Source of the DNA: Ohtaekwangia koreensis
GTDB lineage: Bacteria; Bacteroidota; Bacteroidia; Cytophagales; Cyclobacteriaceae
Assembly: GCF_900167975.1 (NCBI RefSeq)
Contig: NZ_FUZU01000004.1
Location: forward strand, 434,001 to 498,000
Reading direction: 5' to 3'
DNA length: 64,000 bases
This document shows positions 9,155 through 18,316 of this stretch, in pieces (position 1 is the stretch's first letter; every line of letters begins with the position of its first letter). Position numbers and translations under genes: made by a program. The notes beneath the pieces were generated by a model, which saw nothing but the letters and a program-made list of their open reading frames with translations, did not search any database and was not told the origin of the DNA.

Positions 9155-10012
9155 ATGAAGGTGATCGGAAATTACTGGGACGATGTATTTTTTGCTATCA
9201 TCGTTTTCACAGTTGCAGTTATTATAGCGAGAGTGTTGCGTTTTATTATTGGCCGCCTTGTAAAGGGTGCTTCCAATAAATTAAAGGTCGATCCTACCAA
9301 GTATAACTTTTTGAAGAACGCGGTAGAATTCATTGTCTACATGATTGCGCTGACCATCGTTTTCAATTCTATTCCTAAGTTAAAGAGCTATGGCACAGCG
9401 TTGTTTGCTGGTGCCGGTGTACTCGCTGCCATTGTCGGCTTCGCGTCTCAATCAGCATTCTCGAATATAGTAAGCGGTATCTTTATTGTAATCTTCAGAC
9501 CATTTAGCGTGGGTGATCGCGTACGGGTAGGCCAGCTTTATACAGGCGATGTAGAAGATATAACGCTTCGCCATACGGTTATAAAAGATTTTGAAAACAG
9601 ACGTATTGTTATACCCAACTCGGTGATCAGCAACGAAACGATTATTAACTCCACCCTGGCACATGAAAATCTTTGCGTTTTTATTGAGCTCGGAGTTTCG
9701 TTTGACACCGATGTAGACCAGGCGATGCGCATTTTACAGGAAGAGGTTATGAAGCATCCGGATTGTATGGACAACCGGACACATGAAGAAATTGAAAGTG
9801 GAAATCCACAGGTTGATGTTCGATTGATTAACATTACAGAAACAGCGCTTCAGTTGCGTGCATATGCCTGGGCAAAAGATCCATCTTCGGGCTTTAATCT
9901 TAAATGTGATGTGCTAAAAAGTATAAAGAGAAGATTTGACGATGCCGGTATTTCACTCGCCTATCCGCAGCGACTGATCTATATAAAAGAAAGCAATACG
10001 CTAAAAAGTTAA
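9155..10012 (+). CDS. MscS-family mechanosensitive ion channel
   Basis: A 285-residue small-conductance mechanosensitive channel that releases solutes during hypo-osmotic shock. Three membrane segments are visible in the N-terminal half (about residues 10-30, 54-74 and 78-105). The last is the glycine/alanine-rich pore helix, with GAGVLAAIVGFASQSAFSNIVSG. The beta domain typical of MscS follows (FSVGDRVRVG, RRIVIPNSVISNETIIN). I chose ATG 9155 (MKVIGNYWDD) over the upstream frame from 9005, which overlaps the divergent prenyl synthase frame and adds nothing family-like. corA follows after 3 nt, which suggests joint control of ion homeostasis. Confidence 0.92.
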   Translation: MKVIGNYWDDVFFAIIVFTVAVIIARVLRFIIGRLVKGASNKLKVDPTKYNFLKNAVEFIVYMIALTIVFNSIPKLKSYGTALFAGAGVLAAIVGFASQSAFSNIVSGIFIVIFRPFSVGDRVRVGQLYTGDVEDITLRHTVIKDFENRRIVIPNSVISNETIINSTLAHENLCVFIELGVSFDTDVDQAMRILQEEVMKHPDCMDNRTHEEIESGNPQVDVRLINITETALQLRAYAWAKDPSSGFNLKCDVLKSIKRRFDDAGISLAYPQRLIYIKESNTLKS

Positions 10013-10015
10013 AGG

Positions 10016-11038
10016 ATGAATCCACAAAAGCCTTCTGATAATCATTCACCCACAGACTGCGAGATACTGGAGTTGATCTCTTATAATCGTGAGTTGCATG
10101 ATAAATATACCGGCACATACACAACGGTTGAAAGTATATTAAATAAAATTCAGCCAGACCGGGTAAACTGGATCAATGTTGATGGTTTGAATAATCAGGA
10201 CCTCATCGAAAAAGTTCAGACTCATTTTTGTTTGCACTCTTTATTAATCGATGATGTACTCAGCGATCAGCGGCCTAAAGCAGAAGAGTTCGATGACTAT
10301 CTTTTCTTTACTTTAAAAATGCTATACCGTATTGACGGTACTGCCATTGACTACGAACAGATCAGTTTTGTACTCGGTAAGAATTACCTCATCTCCTTCC
10401 AGGAAAAAGAAGGCGATTGGTTTGATGGATTTCGTGACCGGATCAGACTCGACCAGGGACGCGTCCGTAAAAAACAAGCCGACTATTTGTTATACCGCCT
10501 TATCGACATCATCGTTGACAATTACTATAATGTATTGGATCGCGTTGGCGATCTGATCGATGAGACCGAAGAGACTGTTTACCAGAACCCCTCCACTCAA
10601 ACATTCACTAAAATTCAGTATTTAAAAAAGGAACTTATATACCTGAGAAAGGCTCTGTTCCCTTTGCGGGATGCGCTGAGTAAAATCGTAAAGGGCGAAT
10701 CTGATTTTGTAAAAGAAGAGAACATCCGTTTCTTCTCGGATGTATATGAACATGTCATTCACCTTACCGATTCATTGGAAACCTATAAAGACCTCGTTTC
10801 GAGTCTTACGGATATTCATATAAACGCGATGAACACCAAGATGAACGAAGTGATGAAAGTGTTGACAGTAATCTCCACAATCTTCATCCCGCTAACGTTT
10901 ATTGTAGGAGTGTATGGTATGAATTTCCACTATATGCCGGAGTTGGACTGGCGTTGGGGCTACTATAGTGTATGGGGAGTAATGATTCTGATAGTAGTAG
11001 GAATGTTGGCATTCTTCCGCCATAAAAAATGGTTCTAA
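10016..11038 (+). CDS. corA: CorA-type magnesium/cobalt transporter
   Basis: A 340-residue CorA-family divalent metal channel. A cytoplasmic N-terminal alpha/beta domain is followed by long stalk helices and two C-terminal membrane helices. The diagnostic pore motif GMN is at residues 301-303 (VGVYGMNFHYMPELDW), and the protein ends in a basic tail (FRHKKWF). The start lies 3 nt after the channel stop, with AAAGG immediately before ATG, so translation is coupled to the MscS-type gene. The transported ion is normally Mg2+, sometimes Co2+ or Ni2+; sequence alone does not decide. Confidence 0.94.
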   Translation: MNPQKPSDNHSPTDCEILELISYNRELHDKYTGTYTTVESILNKIQPDRVNWINVDGLNNQDLIEKVQTHFCLHSLLIDDVLSDQRPKAEEFDDYLFFTLKMLYRIDGTAIDYEQISFVLGKNYLISFQEKEGDWFDGFRDRIRLDQGRVRKKQADYLLYRLIDIIVDNYYNVLDRVGDLIDETEETVYQNPSTQTFTKIQYLKKELIYLRKALFPLRDALSKIVKGESDFVKEENIRFFSDVYEHVIHLTDSLETYKDLVSSLTDIHINAMNTKMNEVMKVLTVISTIFIPLTFIVGVYGMNFHYMPELDWRWGYYSVWGVMILIVVGMLAFFRHKKWF

Positions 11039-11042
11039 CATC

Positions 11043-11084
11043 AATATATTGGTATATACTTTTGCAAGTATATACCAATATATT
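11043..11084. terminator. Perfect 19-bp AT-rich inverted repeat between convergent genes
   Basis: Arms AATATATTGGTATATACTT and its exact complement with a 4-nt loop (TTGC). It lies 4 nt after the corA stop and 9 nt before the stop of the convergent lipoprotein gene, so it probably serves as a terminator for both strands, although neither side has a long T-run. Confidence 0.6.
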
Positions 11085-11093
11085 AGCTATATA

Positions 11094-11840
11094 CTAGATT
11101 TTCTTTTCGAGCTCAGTGATCTTGTCCTGTGCTTCGTTCTTACCAAGAGAAAGTGCTTTCTTATAAAGCTCTATAGCTTCTTTGAACGTTTCTTTCTTTT
11201 TACGCGGTGCAAGTTTCGTACGGTTTGCAGCTTCTTCTACAGCCTGGCCTCTTGCAAAGTATGCATCAGCTTCCGTCATTTTACTTTGAATCATCAACTC
11301 CTGCACACGTGCTTCGATCAAAGCAAGCTCCTGAGTTTTTGTTTCGATCATTGTTTGCTTGTCGGCCAGTTCAGCTTCCTGCATGCTTACCGTTGTGATC
11401 AGGTTCTGATTCTCACTGCGGTATTTTTCAACTTGCTCTTGCAAAGCAGCAATCTCTTGCGTCTTGCCTTCAAGTTGTGCCTTCAGGTTTTTCAGAAGTT
11501 TAGCGTTGGCACTGTTGCTGGCTTTTGACGTAGCCAATGATTTTTCAAGATCATCCAGTTTATGTTGTGTATCTCTAACATAACCGTTGATGTCTTTCAT
11601 GCGTGAAGTATAGTCTTCATACGTAGTTCCTTCTACCATGTTAACGCGGAGGAGTTGACGGCTGGCATCAATAGAGTCCATCAGTGTACCAACTTCGGTT
11701 AACGTTTGCGCCATCTTCTGGCTGGTCTCAAGTTCTACCTTGAGTGAGTCTACCTGCGACCGTAACGTGTCTTTTTCTTTTGTGTCACAGCTGGCTATCA
11801 GGATAACGATAGGCAGGGCATAAGCGAGCTTTCTAATCAT
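11094..11840 (-). CDS. Coiled-coil lipoprotein of unknown function
   Basis: A 248-residue protein with a lipoprotein signal ending in the lipobox LIAS-C (Cys at 18: MIRKLAYALPIVILIASC). The mature part is almost entirely heptad-like coiled coil (about residues 25-200: repeated LxxLxxxL, rich in K, E, Q and S). It ends in a short helical segment (about 205-245, AYFARGQAVEEAANRTKLAP onward) that resembles a TPR hairpin. The frame is open to 12026, but the start at 11840 gives a proper signal peptide. It should be anchored in the envelope, probably as a scaffold or spacer. I do not recognise a named family, and the convergent hairpin isolates it from corA. Confidence 0.8.
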   Translation of the reverse strand: MIRKLAYALPIVILIASCDTKEKDTLRSQVDSLKVELETSQKMAQTLTEVGTLMDSIDASRQLLRVNMVEGTTYEDYTSRMKDINGYVRDTQHKLDDLEKSLATSKASNSANAKLLKNLKAQLEGKTQEIAALQEQVEKYRSENQNLITTVSMQEAELADKQTMIETKTQELALIEARVQELMIQSKMTEADAYFARGQAVEEAANRTKLAPRKKKETFKEAIELYKKALSLGKNEAQDKITELEKKI

Positions 11841-11981
11841 AAATGATTTTTTTGAGGTTATGAAACAAAAATACGTTTGATTTCGCAGCCTTATCGTGGC
11901 ACTATCACAAATTATTTTAGAACCGGCCAAATAGACAATAATTACGATGATCAGCCTTCTCAACATTATTCGCTTTTCCTT

Positions 11982-12010
11982 TTTGTGATTGCTGGAAGGG
12001 GTTAACTTTG
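11982..12010 (+). promoter_or_regulatory. Good Bacteroidota promoter ahead of the ndh remnant and kup
   Basis: TTTG (11982-11985), 17 nt, then TAACTTTG (12003-12010), an exact TAnnTTTG -7 box. Transcription would start near 12016, about 25 nt before ATG 12042. The rest of the 201-nt gap from 11841 shows nothing else I can identify. Confidence 0.6.
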
Positions 12011-12041
12011 CGACCGTTTTGTTCACCTCGCCATTATATTC

Positions 12042-12275
12042 ATGCCCACGTTACTAAACACGCGCACGCGGATTGCAGATCTGGGCAAGCCTCACATTGT
12101 CATGATCTGTGGCAGATCAGGATTTTTTGCCTGGTTGGTATGGATGTTTATTCACCTTGTTTCAATAATTGGTTTTAAAAATAAATTCTTCGTCCTCACG
12201 AACTCGCCAGTGCGCAGTTTCACGAACGACAAGAGCAACAGATTAATCATCGCGCGTCCAGAAGACGGCGTTTAA
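12042..12275 (+). pseudogene. C-terminal remnant of a type II NADH dehydrogenase (NDH-2), 77 codons
   Basis: An intact frame of 77 codons. Its protein resembles the extreme C-terminus of NDH-2-type NAD(P)/FAD oxidoreductases: residues 11-16 (RIADLGK region), then GFFAWLVWMFIHLVSIIGFK and NKFFVLTN, ending DKSNRLI. In full-length family members this stretch is the membrane-anchoring tail after the MATIGRNRAVADL segment, and the fragment begins at the equivalent Met. The flavin and NADH domains (about 350 residues) are absent, and I find no trace of them in the 200 nt upstream. A conserved Trp after VLTN is lost. It sits between a promoter and kup, ending 5 nt before the kup ATG. It could be a dead fragment or a small membrane peptide still translated as a leader. 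The family resemblance is from memory, not a search. Confidence 0.6.
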
Positions 12276-12280
12276 TAACT

Positions 12281-14233
12281 ATGGCTGATTCAGCAGGTAA
12301 ACATCTTACACCATTATCCGTAGGTGGTGTTCTGGTCTCTTTGGGAATTATATACGGCGACATAGGAACTTCACCGTTGTATGTTTTCAAGGCGATTGTC
12401 GGGACGCAAACCATCAATGAAGATCTCGTTCTCGGAGGACTCTCGTGTGTTTTTTGGACGCTCACGCTCATCACCACACTTAAATATGTATACCTGGCAC
12501 TCAATGCCGACAACAAAGGTGAAGGAGGTATATTTGCTTTGTACGCACTCGTAAGAAGGTATAAAGCAGGCTGGGTAATTTTCCCTGCCGTGATCGGATG
12601 TTGTACTTTGATCGCGGATGGTTTTATAACTCCCGCCATCAGTGTGTCGTCTGCTATAGAAGGATTGCGTATTCTGAATCCGGAAATACCGACTGTATCA
12701 ATCGTTATAGCGATCATGATCGCTCTCTTTGTATTCCAACAGTTCGGAACCAGCGTGGTTGGAAAAACTTTCGGCCCCATCATGACGATCTGGTTTCTGG
12801 CTATCGCTGTATTCGGTATACTTCAATTCTACGATCACCCACAGATTTTCCGCGCATTGAATCCTTACTATGCGTATCACCTTATCGTTGAATATCCGAA
12901 AGGTTTCTGGTTGCTCGGTGCCGTTTTCCTTTGCACTACGGGAGCAGAAGCTTTATACTCTGACTTAGGTCATTGTGGAAAAGACAATATACGCGTAGGC
13001 TGGGCCTATGTTAAAATAGCATTGCTCTGTAATTACTTTGGACAGGGTGCATGGTTGCTCGATCACCAGGGTGCTACACTGGGAAACAAGATTCCATTTT
13101 ATGCGATCATCCCGGAGGAGTTCCTGATCTTCGGAATTATCATTGCTACGATGGCGGCTGTGATTGCCAGCCAGGCTTTGATCTCTGGAACATTTACGTT
13201 GGTGAACGAAGCGATGAAGCTGAAGCTTTGGCCTTCCACCCGCGTTCGCTACCCAAGCCAGATTAAGGGACAGATATATATACCGGCTATCAACTGGATC
13301 TTGTTGGCCGGATGTATAGCCGTGGTTCTCATGTTTCGTGAATCGGCAAAAATGGAAGGCGCTTACGGTCTCGCGATCATGATCAACATGTTGATGACGA
13401 CTTCGCTGCTAGTCTTCTATTTCATGACCGCCAAGAAATCCATGTTCCGATCGTCAGGGCTTGCAGTACTCTTCTTTTCATTGGAGGGCATGTTCCTCGT
13501 ATCAAACCTTGACAAGTTTCAACATGGTGGCTGGTTTACATTCCTGATCGCGGTGTTGTTCTTTATAATGATGTATGTATTGTTGCACGCACGATGGCTG
13601 CGTGAACGTCATACAGAGTTTGTGGATTTAAAACATTATGTTGGCATGATCCAGGATCTTCAGGCGGATACTACCGTACCGAAGGAAGCGAGTAACCTGG
13701 TATACCTTGCGATGGCCGATAGCAAGCGCTATATAGACTCAAACATTATATACTCTATCTTCAAGAAAAGACCGAAGCGGGCAGATGTATTCTGGTTTGT
13801 ACACGTAGATACAGTTGATAGTCCTTTCACCAGTAAGTATGTAGTGGATACGATCATACCAAAGCGCTGCTTTTTTGTACGGATCAAACTTGGATTCAAA
13901 ACCAACCACAGAGTAAATCTTTTATTCAATAAGATCATTCATGAGATGGCCGATGCCGGTGAGATTGATCTTACCAGCTCCTACCCTTCCCTGCACAAGT
14001 ATAGTATGATGGCGGACTTTAAGTTCATCATCCTGCACTCGTGGGCTTCCTCCGACAGTGAGATTTCTTCCTTCGATCGACTGATTATACAAGGCTATAG
14101 ATTACTAAAAGAATATAGTCTGAGTACAGAAGAATTGTACGGTATAGAAGCAGCCAACCTCGAGGTGGAGAAAGTACCAATACAGGTAGGACCTCAGGCC
14201 CGCGTAAAGATCAAACGCGAACGCGAAGACTAA
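12281..14233 (+). CDS. kup: KUP/HAK/KT-family potassium uptake transporter
   Basis: A 650-residue secondary potassium transporter, probably K+/H+ symport. The first segment carries the family hallmark SLGIIYGDIGTSPLYVFKAI (about residues 17-36), followed by about twelve membrane helices up to residue about 440 and a cytoplasmic C-terminal domain of about 200 residues. Other family-typical stretches are EGGIFALYALVRRY (about residues 83-96) and TTGAEALYSDLGHCG (about 221-235). ATG 12281 lies 5 nt after the stop of the NDH-2 remnant, so the two probably share a transcript from the 12003-12010 box. An inverted repeat follows the stop. No trk or ktr genes are nearby. Confidence 0.95.
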   Translation: MADSAGKHLTPLSVGGVLVSLGIIYGDIGTSPLYVFKAIVGTQTINEDLVLGGLSCVFWTLTLITTLKYVYLALNADNKGEGGIFALYALVRRYKAGWVIFPAVIGCCTLIADGFITPAISVSSAIEGLRILNPEIPTVSIVIAIMIALFVFQQFGTSVVGKTFGPIMTIWFLAIAVFGILQFYDHPQIFRALNPYYAYHLIVEYPKGFWLLGAVFLCTTGAEALYSDLGHCGKDNIRVGWAYVKIALLCNYFGQGAWLLDHQGATLGNKIPFYAIIPEEFLIFGIIIATMAAVIASQALISGTFTLVNEAMKLKLWPSTRVRYPSQIKGQIYIPAINWILLAGCIAVVLMFRESAKMEGAYGLAIMINMLMTTSLLVFYFMTAKKSMFRSSGLAVLFFSLEGMFLVSNLDKFQHGGWFTFLIAVLFFIMMYVLLHARWLRERHTEFVDLKHYVGMIQDLQADTTVPKEASNLVYLAMADSKRYIDSNIIYSIFKKRPKRADVFWFVHVDTVDSPFTSKYVVDTIIPKRCFFVRIKLGFKTNHRVNLLFNKIIHEMADAGEIDLTSSYPSLHKYSMMADFKFIILHSWASSDSEISSFDRLIIQGYRLLKEYSLSTEELYGIEAANLEVEKVPIQVGPQARVKIKRERED

Positions 14234-14238
14234 AATGT

Positions 14239-14280
14239 TACAGGTATATGTTTACAACAAGCTGTAGACATATACCTGTA
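14239..14280. terminator. 18-bp inverted repeat between convergent kup and hrpB
   Basis: Arms TACAGGTATATGTTTACA and TGTAGACATATACCTGTA (one G-U-type mismatch), loop ACAAGC. Like the repeat at 11043-11084 it is AT-rich, contains TATA steps, and lies between convergent genes without a clear T-run. Confidence 0.6.
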
Positions 14281-14300
14281 TACTATATCTATAAATAAAC

Positions 14301-16769
14301 TTACGTTCTTCTCTTGGCACCGCGTACAGCTTCTGCTGTCCACGGATCTTCCGGCCAGTGATGCTTTGGATACCGCATACGAAGTTGCTTCCGTACTTCA
14401 TGATAGGTTGTCTGCCAGAAGCTTTTCAAATCCTGTGTTACCTGAACAGGTTTATAGCCCGGTGAAAGTAAATGTAGCAATACTTTTGTACGACCTTCAT
14501 TGATCACAGGCGTTTCCAACAAGCCAAACATTTCCTGTAAACGTACCTCCATAATCGGAGCACGGCCGTCTTCAAAGTATTGCACCTGGATTAACGAACC
14601 ACTGGGTACCTTGATCTTTACAGGAGCCAGTGTATCTAATATACTACTCAACTCCCACGGCAATAACGATGGAAGAATTCCATTCCAGTCCAATCGCTGC
14701 AGTTCACTTAGTCTGGTAATGTTTGTAAGGAAGGGAGCCAACCATACGGCTACTGTTTCCAATAATTTTTCTTCACGCACATTAGGCCACGCTTCTTCGG
14801 GGCGCCATTGTTTTATACTGTTCACACGCGCCTGCCATTCTTGTTGTGCCTCGCCCCAGCCAATGGCTTTTAATCCTTTCGATCGGGTCATTGTACAGAG
14901 TACATCAACGCGTTCATCTTCCGGTATCGCACTCAACGGTTTACTCTCCAGCACCAGGTTACCAACGCGTTTTTCAAGTACACCGACCACTATATTTCGT
15001 TCATCATCCCAGCGAACTACTTTTTGTTCGCGCGCAAGTGCTGTTAAGTCATTTACATGTAACGAAGCCGCGAGAAAGATTTTTCCTTCACCGCTTCCTG
15101 CATCAAGCTGCGCTGCGCAAAGCCACGACTCGCGCATAAGTGGATCATGCTCCTGTAATTTTACAATTCTTCCGTTCGCTAATTTATAGCGCTCGCTATG
15201 TTTACCTTGTTGCTGCGCGATTCGTTCCGGGTATGCTGCAACAAGCAACCGTCCTACATCGGTATCTTTTGGAATGGCATCATCCTTTTCAACTTTCAGA
15301 ATTTTCCGCCAGTTATGCGCCAACCGCTCGATGCGTTCAAGTATAGCACGGTCAGCAAAAAATCGTTCACCCTTTCTCCATTTGCGTAACGCTTCTACGC
15401 GTAACGCTACATCTGCTCCCGATTCTTTTGCAAGGGGGTCGCGCTCTTCAAGGATTGCCGCTATATCTGTTGCCAGCGATGTGAGCTGTGCACCGGATGC
15501 TGCCAACAACAGGTGGGCTATACGCGGATGTGTCGGAAGCTTCAGCATTTCTTTACCTCGCGAGGTAATCATGCCGTTATCGATCGCTTCAAGCTGTTGC
15601 AATAATTCTTTCGCCTGGTTAACAGTGCCTGCGGGTGGCACTGTGATCCACGTTAAATCACGGGTATCTTTTACACCCCATTGTCCTAACTCCAACATAA
15701 GCGGTGCAAGATCTGCTTCCAGAATTTCCGGTGTGCGATTGGACACTAAAGTTGCTTGTACGGATTCACTCCACAACCTATAGCAAACTCCGGGTGCTAA
15801 CCTGCCTGCACGACCAGCACGCTGATCGGCAGCGTCTTTTGTTACGCGTACAGTATCCAGTCGGGTAAGACCGCTGCGCGGATCAAATTTAGGAACACGC
15901 GATAAACCACTATCAATCACTACGCGAATGCCTTCAATGGTAAGAGACGTCTCTGCTATAGATGTAGCGATCACAATCTTTCTTCTTCCTTGTGGATGAG
16001 GAAGTATAGCTTCCTGCTGTTTTTGAAAAGGCAGATCGCCATAGAGCGGATGAAGACTTGCGTTCACTCCTTCTTCTTCCAACTGGTGGAGTACACGCAC
16101 AATCTCACCGGCACCAGGAAGGAAAACCAAAACGTCACCTTCCTCTTCACGCAATGCTTTCTGGATTGCCTTTACTATGCGCACGGTAACGGGTATATAT
16201 ACATCATCACCCAGGTATTTTATCGTTACCGGATATTGTTTTCCATGCGATGTAACAATCGGTGCCCGCAGTAAACCTGAAAGATGTTCACCGTCCAACG
16301 TTGCTGACATAATGAGAATCCGAAGATCGTCACGCAAAAGTTGTTGTGCCTGAAGACATAACGCCAAAGCCAGATCGGCATGGAGACTGCGTTCATGAAA
16401 TTCATCAAAAATCACAAGGCCGGCATCTTCCAAACTATTATCCGATTGCAACATGCGGGTAAGAATTCCTTCCGTAACAACTTCTACTTTTGTTTGCTTT
16501 CCAACGCGCGATTCAAACCGTACGCGATACCCGATCTTCTCCCCTATATCTTCCTGTAGTATACTTGCCATCCGCTGTGCTACAGATTTAGCCGCAAGTC
16601 TCCGAGGCTCCAGCATCAGGATCTTTTTTCCTTCTAGCCAGGATTCATTCATCAGCTCCAAAGGAAGTACCGTTGACTTACCAGCTCCGGGTGGAGCTTG
16701 CAGGATCACTACATTGGTTTCTGCCAGCTTCGTTTTTAATGTGGATAATATATCGAGAACAGGATACAT
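14301..16769 (-). CDS. hrpB: ATP-dependent helicase HrpB
   Basis: An 822-residue DEAH-type (RecA-like) RNA helicase of the HrpB family, whose normal length is about 810-850. Walker A is GAGKST (residues 28-33), Walker B is the HrpB-typical DEFH box (122-125, in VIFDEFHERSLH), and motif III is SAT (in LIMSATLDG). Motif VI is seen in DAADQRAGRAGRLAPGVCYRLW. The C-terminal HrpB-specific domain ends with PKHHWPEDPW, another family signature. Its physiological role in most bacteria is poorly defined. It is convergent with kup and follows the ceramidase-like gene's 5' neighbourhood without obvious coupling. Confidence 0.95.
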   Translation of the reverse strand: MYPVLDILSTLKTKLAETNVVILQAPPGAGKSTVLPLELMNESWLEGKKILMLEPRRLAAKSVAQRMASILQEDIGEKIGYRVRFESRVGKQTKVEVVTEGILTRMLQSDNSLEDAGLVIFDEFHERSLHADLALALCLQAQQLLRDDLRILIMSATLDGEHLSGLLRAPIVTSHGKQYPVTIKYLGDDVYIPVTVRIVKAIQKALREEEGDVLVFLPGAGEIVRVLHQLEEEGVNASLHPLYGDLPFQKQQEAILPHPQGRRKIVIATSIAETSLTIEGIRVVIDSGLSRVPKFDPRSGLTRLDTVRVTKDAADQRAGRAGRLAPGVCYRLWSESVQATLVSNRTPEILEADLAPLMLELGQWGVKDTRDLTWITVPPAGTVNQAKELLQQLEAIDNGMITSRGKEMLKLPTHPRIAHLLLAASGAQLTSLATDIAAILEERDPLAKESGADVALRVEALRKWRKGERFFADRAILERIERLAHNWRKILKVEKDDAIPKDTDVGRLLVAAYPERIAQQQGKHSERYKLANGRIVKLQEHDPLMRESWLCAAQLDAGSGEGKIFLAASLHVNDLTALAREQKVVRWDDERNIVVGVLEKRVGNLVLESKPLSAIPEDERVDVLCTMTRSKGLKAIGWGEAQQEWQARVNSIKQWRPEEAWPNVREEKLLETVAVWLAPFLTNITRLSELQRLDWNGILPSLLPWELSSILDTLAPVKIKVPSGSLIQVQYFEDGRAPIMEVRLQEMFGLLETPVINEGRTKVLLHLLSPGYKPVQVTQDLKSFWQTTYHEVRKQLRMRYPKHHWPEDPWTAEAVRGAKRRT

Positions 16770-16816
16770 GTATATATCTGAATGATTGCGCCTGGTATGA
16801 TTAATATTAAGATGCT

Positions 16817-18208
16817 TTATCGCGTACCGCCCGGGTAAACATCCTCTCCATCCAGTGCGTCTATAAGTTTATGGATGCATTCGGTTATATAGGCTCCATT
16901 ACCGGGACCGTACCAGTTCATGAGACGTGTTTCATAATGATCACGATCATAATACTGATCTGCCGTGATATAGCCTATATATCCGCCATTGAAACTGGTT
17001 ACCATCACGCTAATGTTTTTCTTTGCAGCAAGCGAATCCAGTGAGGCCGTAAGTGCTCCGGAGTAATCGCAGGGTGTGCCGATCATCACTATATCTCCCA
17101 GGCGCAAAGCTGTCAGGTAAGTCGGATATTTACCAAAGGCAGCATTGAACAACCACGGGCGAATCTGCCAGTCCTTGGCAATTTTAGCCTCCGGTGAAGG
17201 AAGCTCTAACGGAACACGAATCATCAGTAACGTGGAGTCCGTTACCGGCTCAAGTTCATGATGCCGTGCTATATATTTAGTCTTCAATTCATTCGCCATC
17301 CATACCAGACAAGGCTTTCCGTACTCGGGAGGATTTGCTTTTTGACTTCCTACAGCACCTGCCATAAACATCGCGAAGCTATAGCCCGCGGCTTCCATCT
17401 CATCAACGAGTTCACCGGGATAGTCACGGGAGAGTTCGAGGTCACGCGAAAACAAACAGGTAGCATGTGCAGTATAGCTCATCAACAAAAATTTGGAACT
17501 GTCGCTGCGATGTATTTCGATCACCCGAAGTAATGAATCTATACCTCCTGTGCTGATCAGTCTATTCCGCACAGCGGTCGGCACAGGTATAGATCCCTTC
17601 CGGATGGTACCCTGTACCATATTCATGGAAGCACGCGCTATACTCTGCTTAATCTTGTCAACAATTAAATGAACTATAGAATCTTCATAGCTTCCGTATA
17701 GTATACCCGTAGCTTTCTCTCCCCAATTCCCGATACTGTTATGTGTGTGGACGGCACCGAGGTATGTATTGTTTATAGTGAAGCCTACCTCGGGCAATTC
17801 TTTCTCCAGTAATTCCGTTACGGTTGGAGGTATGATCAACAAATCAGCACTCACAATCGCGACACGCTGCGCACCATTATCCACGACCAGTGTGCGTATA
17901 TAAATAGAATCGTGAACAGCTGTATATACTTTGCCTAACCTGTTGCCATAGCCGGCCAACGCTGTTGGATGCGCAGGCGTTATATTCTCCTTGGCGAAAC
18001 CAAATGAAAAACCCTTTGTACTGCGAACAAATTCCGGGTGAAGACTATCGAGTCTACTCATCATGGCAGCATACTCCGGCTTTTCCTGTATGGGTTTACG
18101 TTTCAGCGGAACCACGCTCACGGCAACGAAAAGAAGTAGCAAGCCGATCACTGAAGCCAGGACCATTACGGTAATACGCAGAATCTTTTTCAACGCCATA
18201 AGCCGCAA
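16817..18208 (-). CDS. Neutral/alkaline ceramidase-like membrane-anchored hydrolase
   Basis: A 463-residue protein with an N-terminal membrane anchor (about residues 8-30) and a domain resembling the N-terminal catalytic domain of neutral/alkaline non-lysosomal ceramidase. Family features are the opening strand FGFAKENITPAHPTALAGYG, then DLLIIPPTV and GAVHTHNSIGNWG, whose histidine is the likely zinc ligand of this fold. The C-terminal Ig-like domain of full-length ceramidases is missing (they are about 650-700 residues), so the substrate may not be ceramide. Many Bacteroidota make sphingolipids, so a lipid substrate is plausible but unproven. Two ATGs (18208 and 18199) fit; the second begins MALKKILRITV. 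Confidence 0.8.
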   Translation of the reverse strand: MRLMALKKILRITVMVLASVIGLLLLFVAVSVVPLKRKPIQEKPEYAAMMSRLDSLHPEFVRSTKGFSFGFAKENITPAHPTALAGYGNRLGKVYTAVHDSIYIRTLVVDNGAQRVAIVSADLLIIPPTVTELLEKELPEVGFTINNTYLGAVHTHNSIGNWGEKATGILYGSYEDSIVHLIVDKIKQSIARASMNMVQGTIRKGSIPVPTAVRNRLISTGGIDSLLRVIEIHRSDSSKFLLMSYTAHATCLFSRDLELSRDYPGELVDEMEAAGYSFAMFMAGAVGSQKANPPEYGKPCLVWMANELKTKYIARHHELEPVTDSTLLMIRVPLELPSPEAKIAKDWQIRPWLFNAAFGKYPTYLTALRLGDIVMIGTPCDYSGALTASLDSLAAKKNISVMVTSFNGGYIGYITADQYYDRDHYETRLMNWYGPGNGAYITECIHKLIDALDGEDVYPGGTR

Positions 18209-18316
18209 GATACTGATTCTATCCGCAAGGTTAATATGTTTATTGTTTGAAGAATTTATGACCGGAAAGAAAATCCGTGATCAGATTACTATATACGTGT
18301 GCAGAAAGGAAACTCA

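Noticed and set aside
11049-11528. Plus-strand hydrophobic ORF of 159 codons
   Set aside because: Antisense to the coiled-coil lipoprotein; the Leu/Phe/Cys pattern is the complement of Lys/Glu/Gln heptads.
12247-12783. Minus-strand ORF of 178 codons
   Set aside because: Lies inside kup, whose plus-strand reading is clearly a potassium transporter.
15274-15783. Plus-strand ORF of 169 codons, Ser/Arg-rich
   Set aside because: Complement of hrpB; typical shadow of a gene in this base composition.
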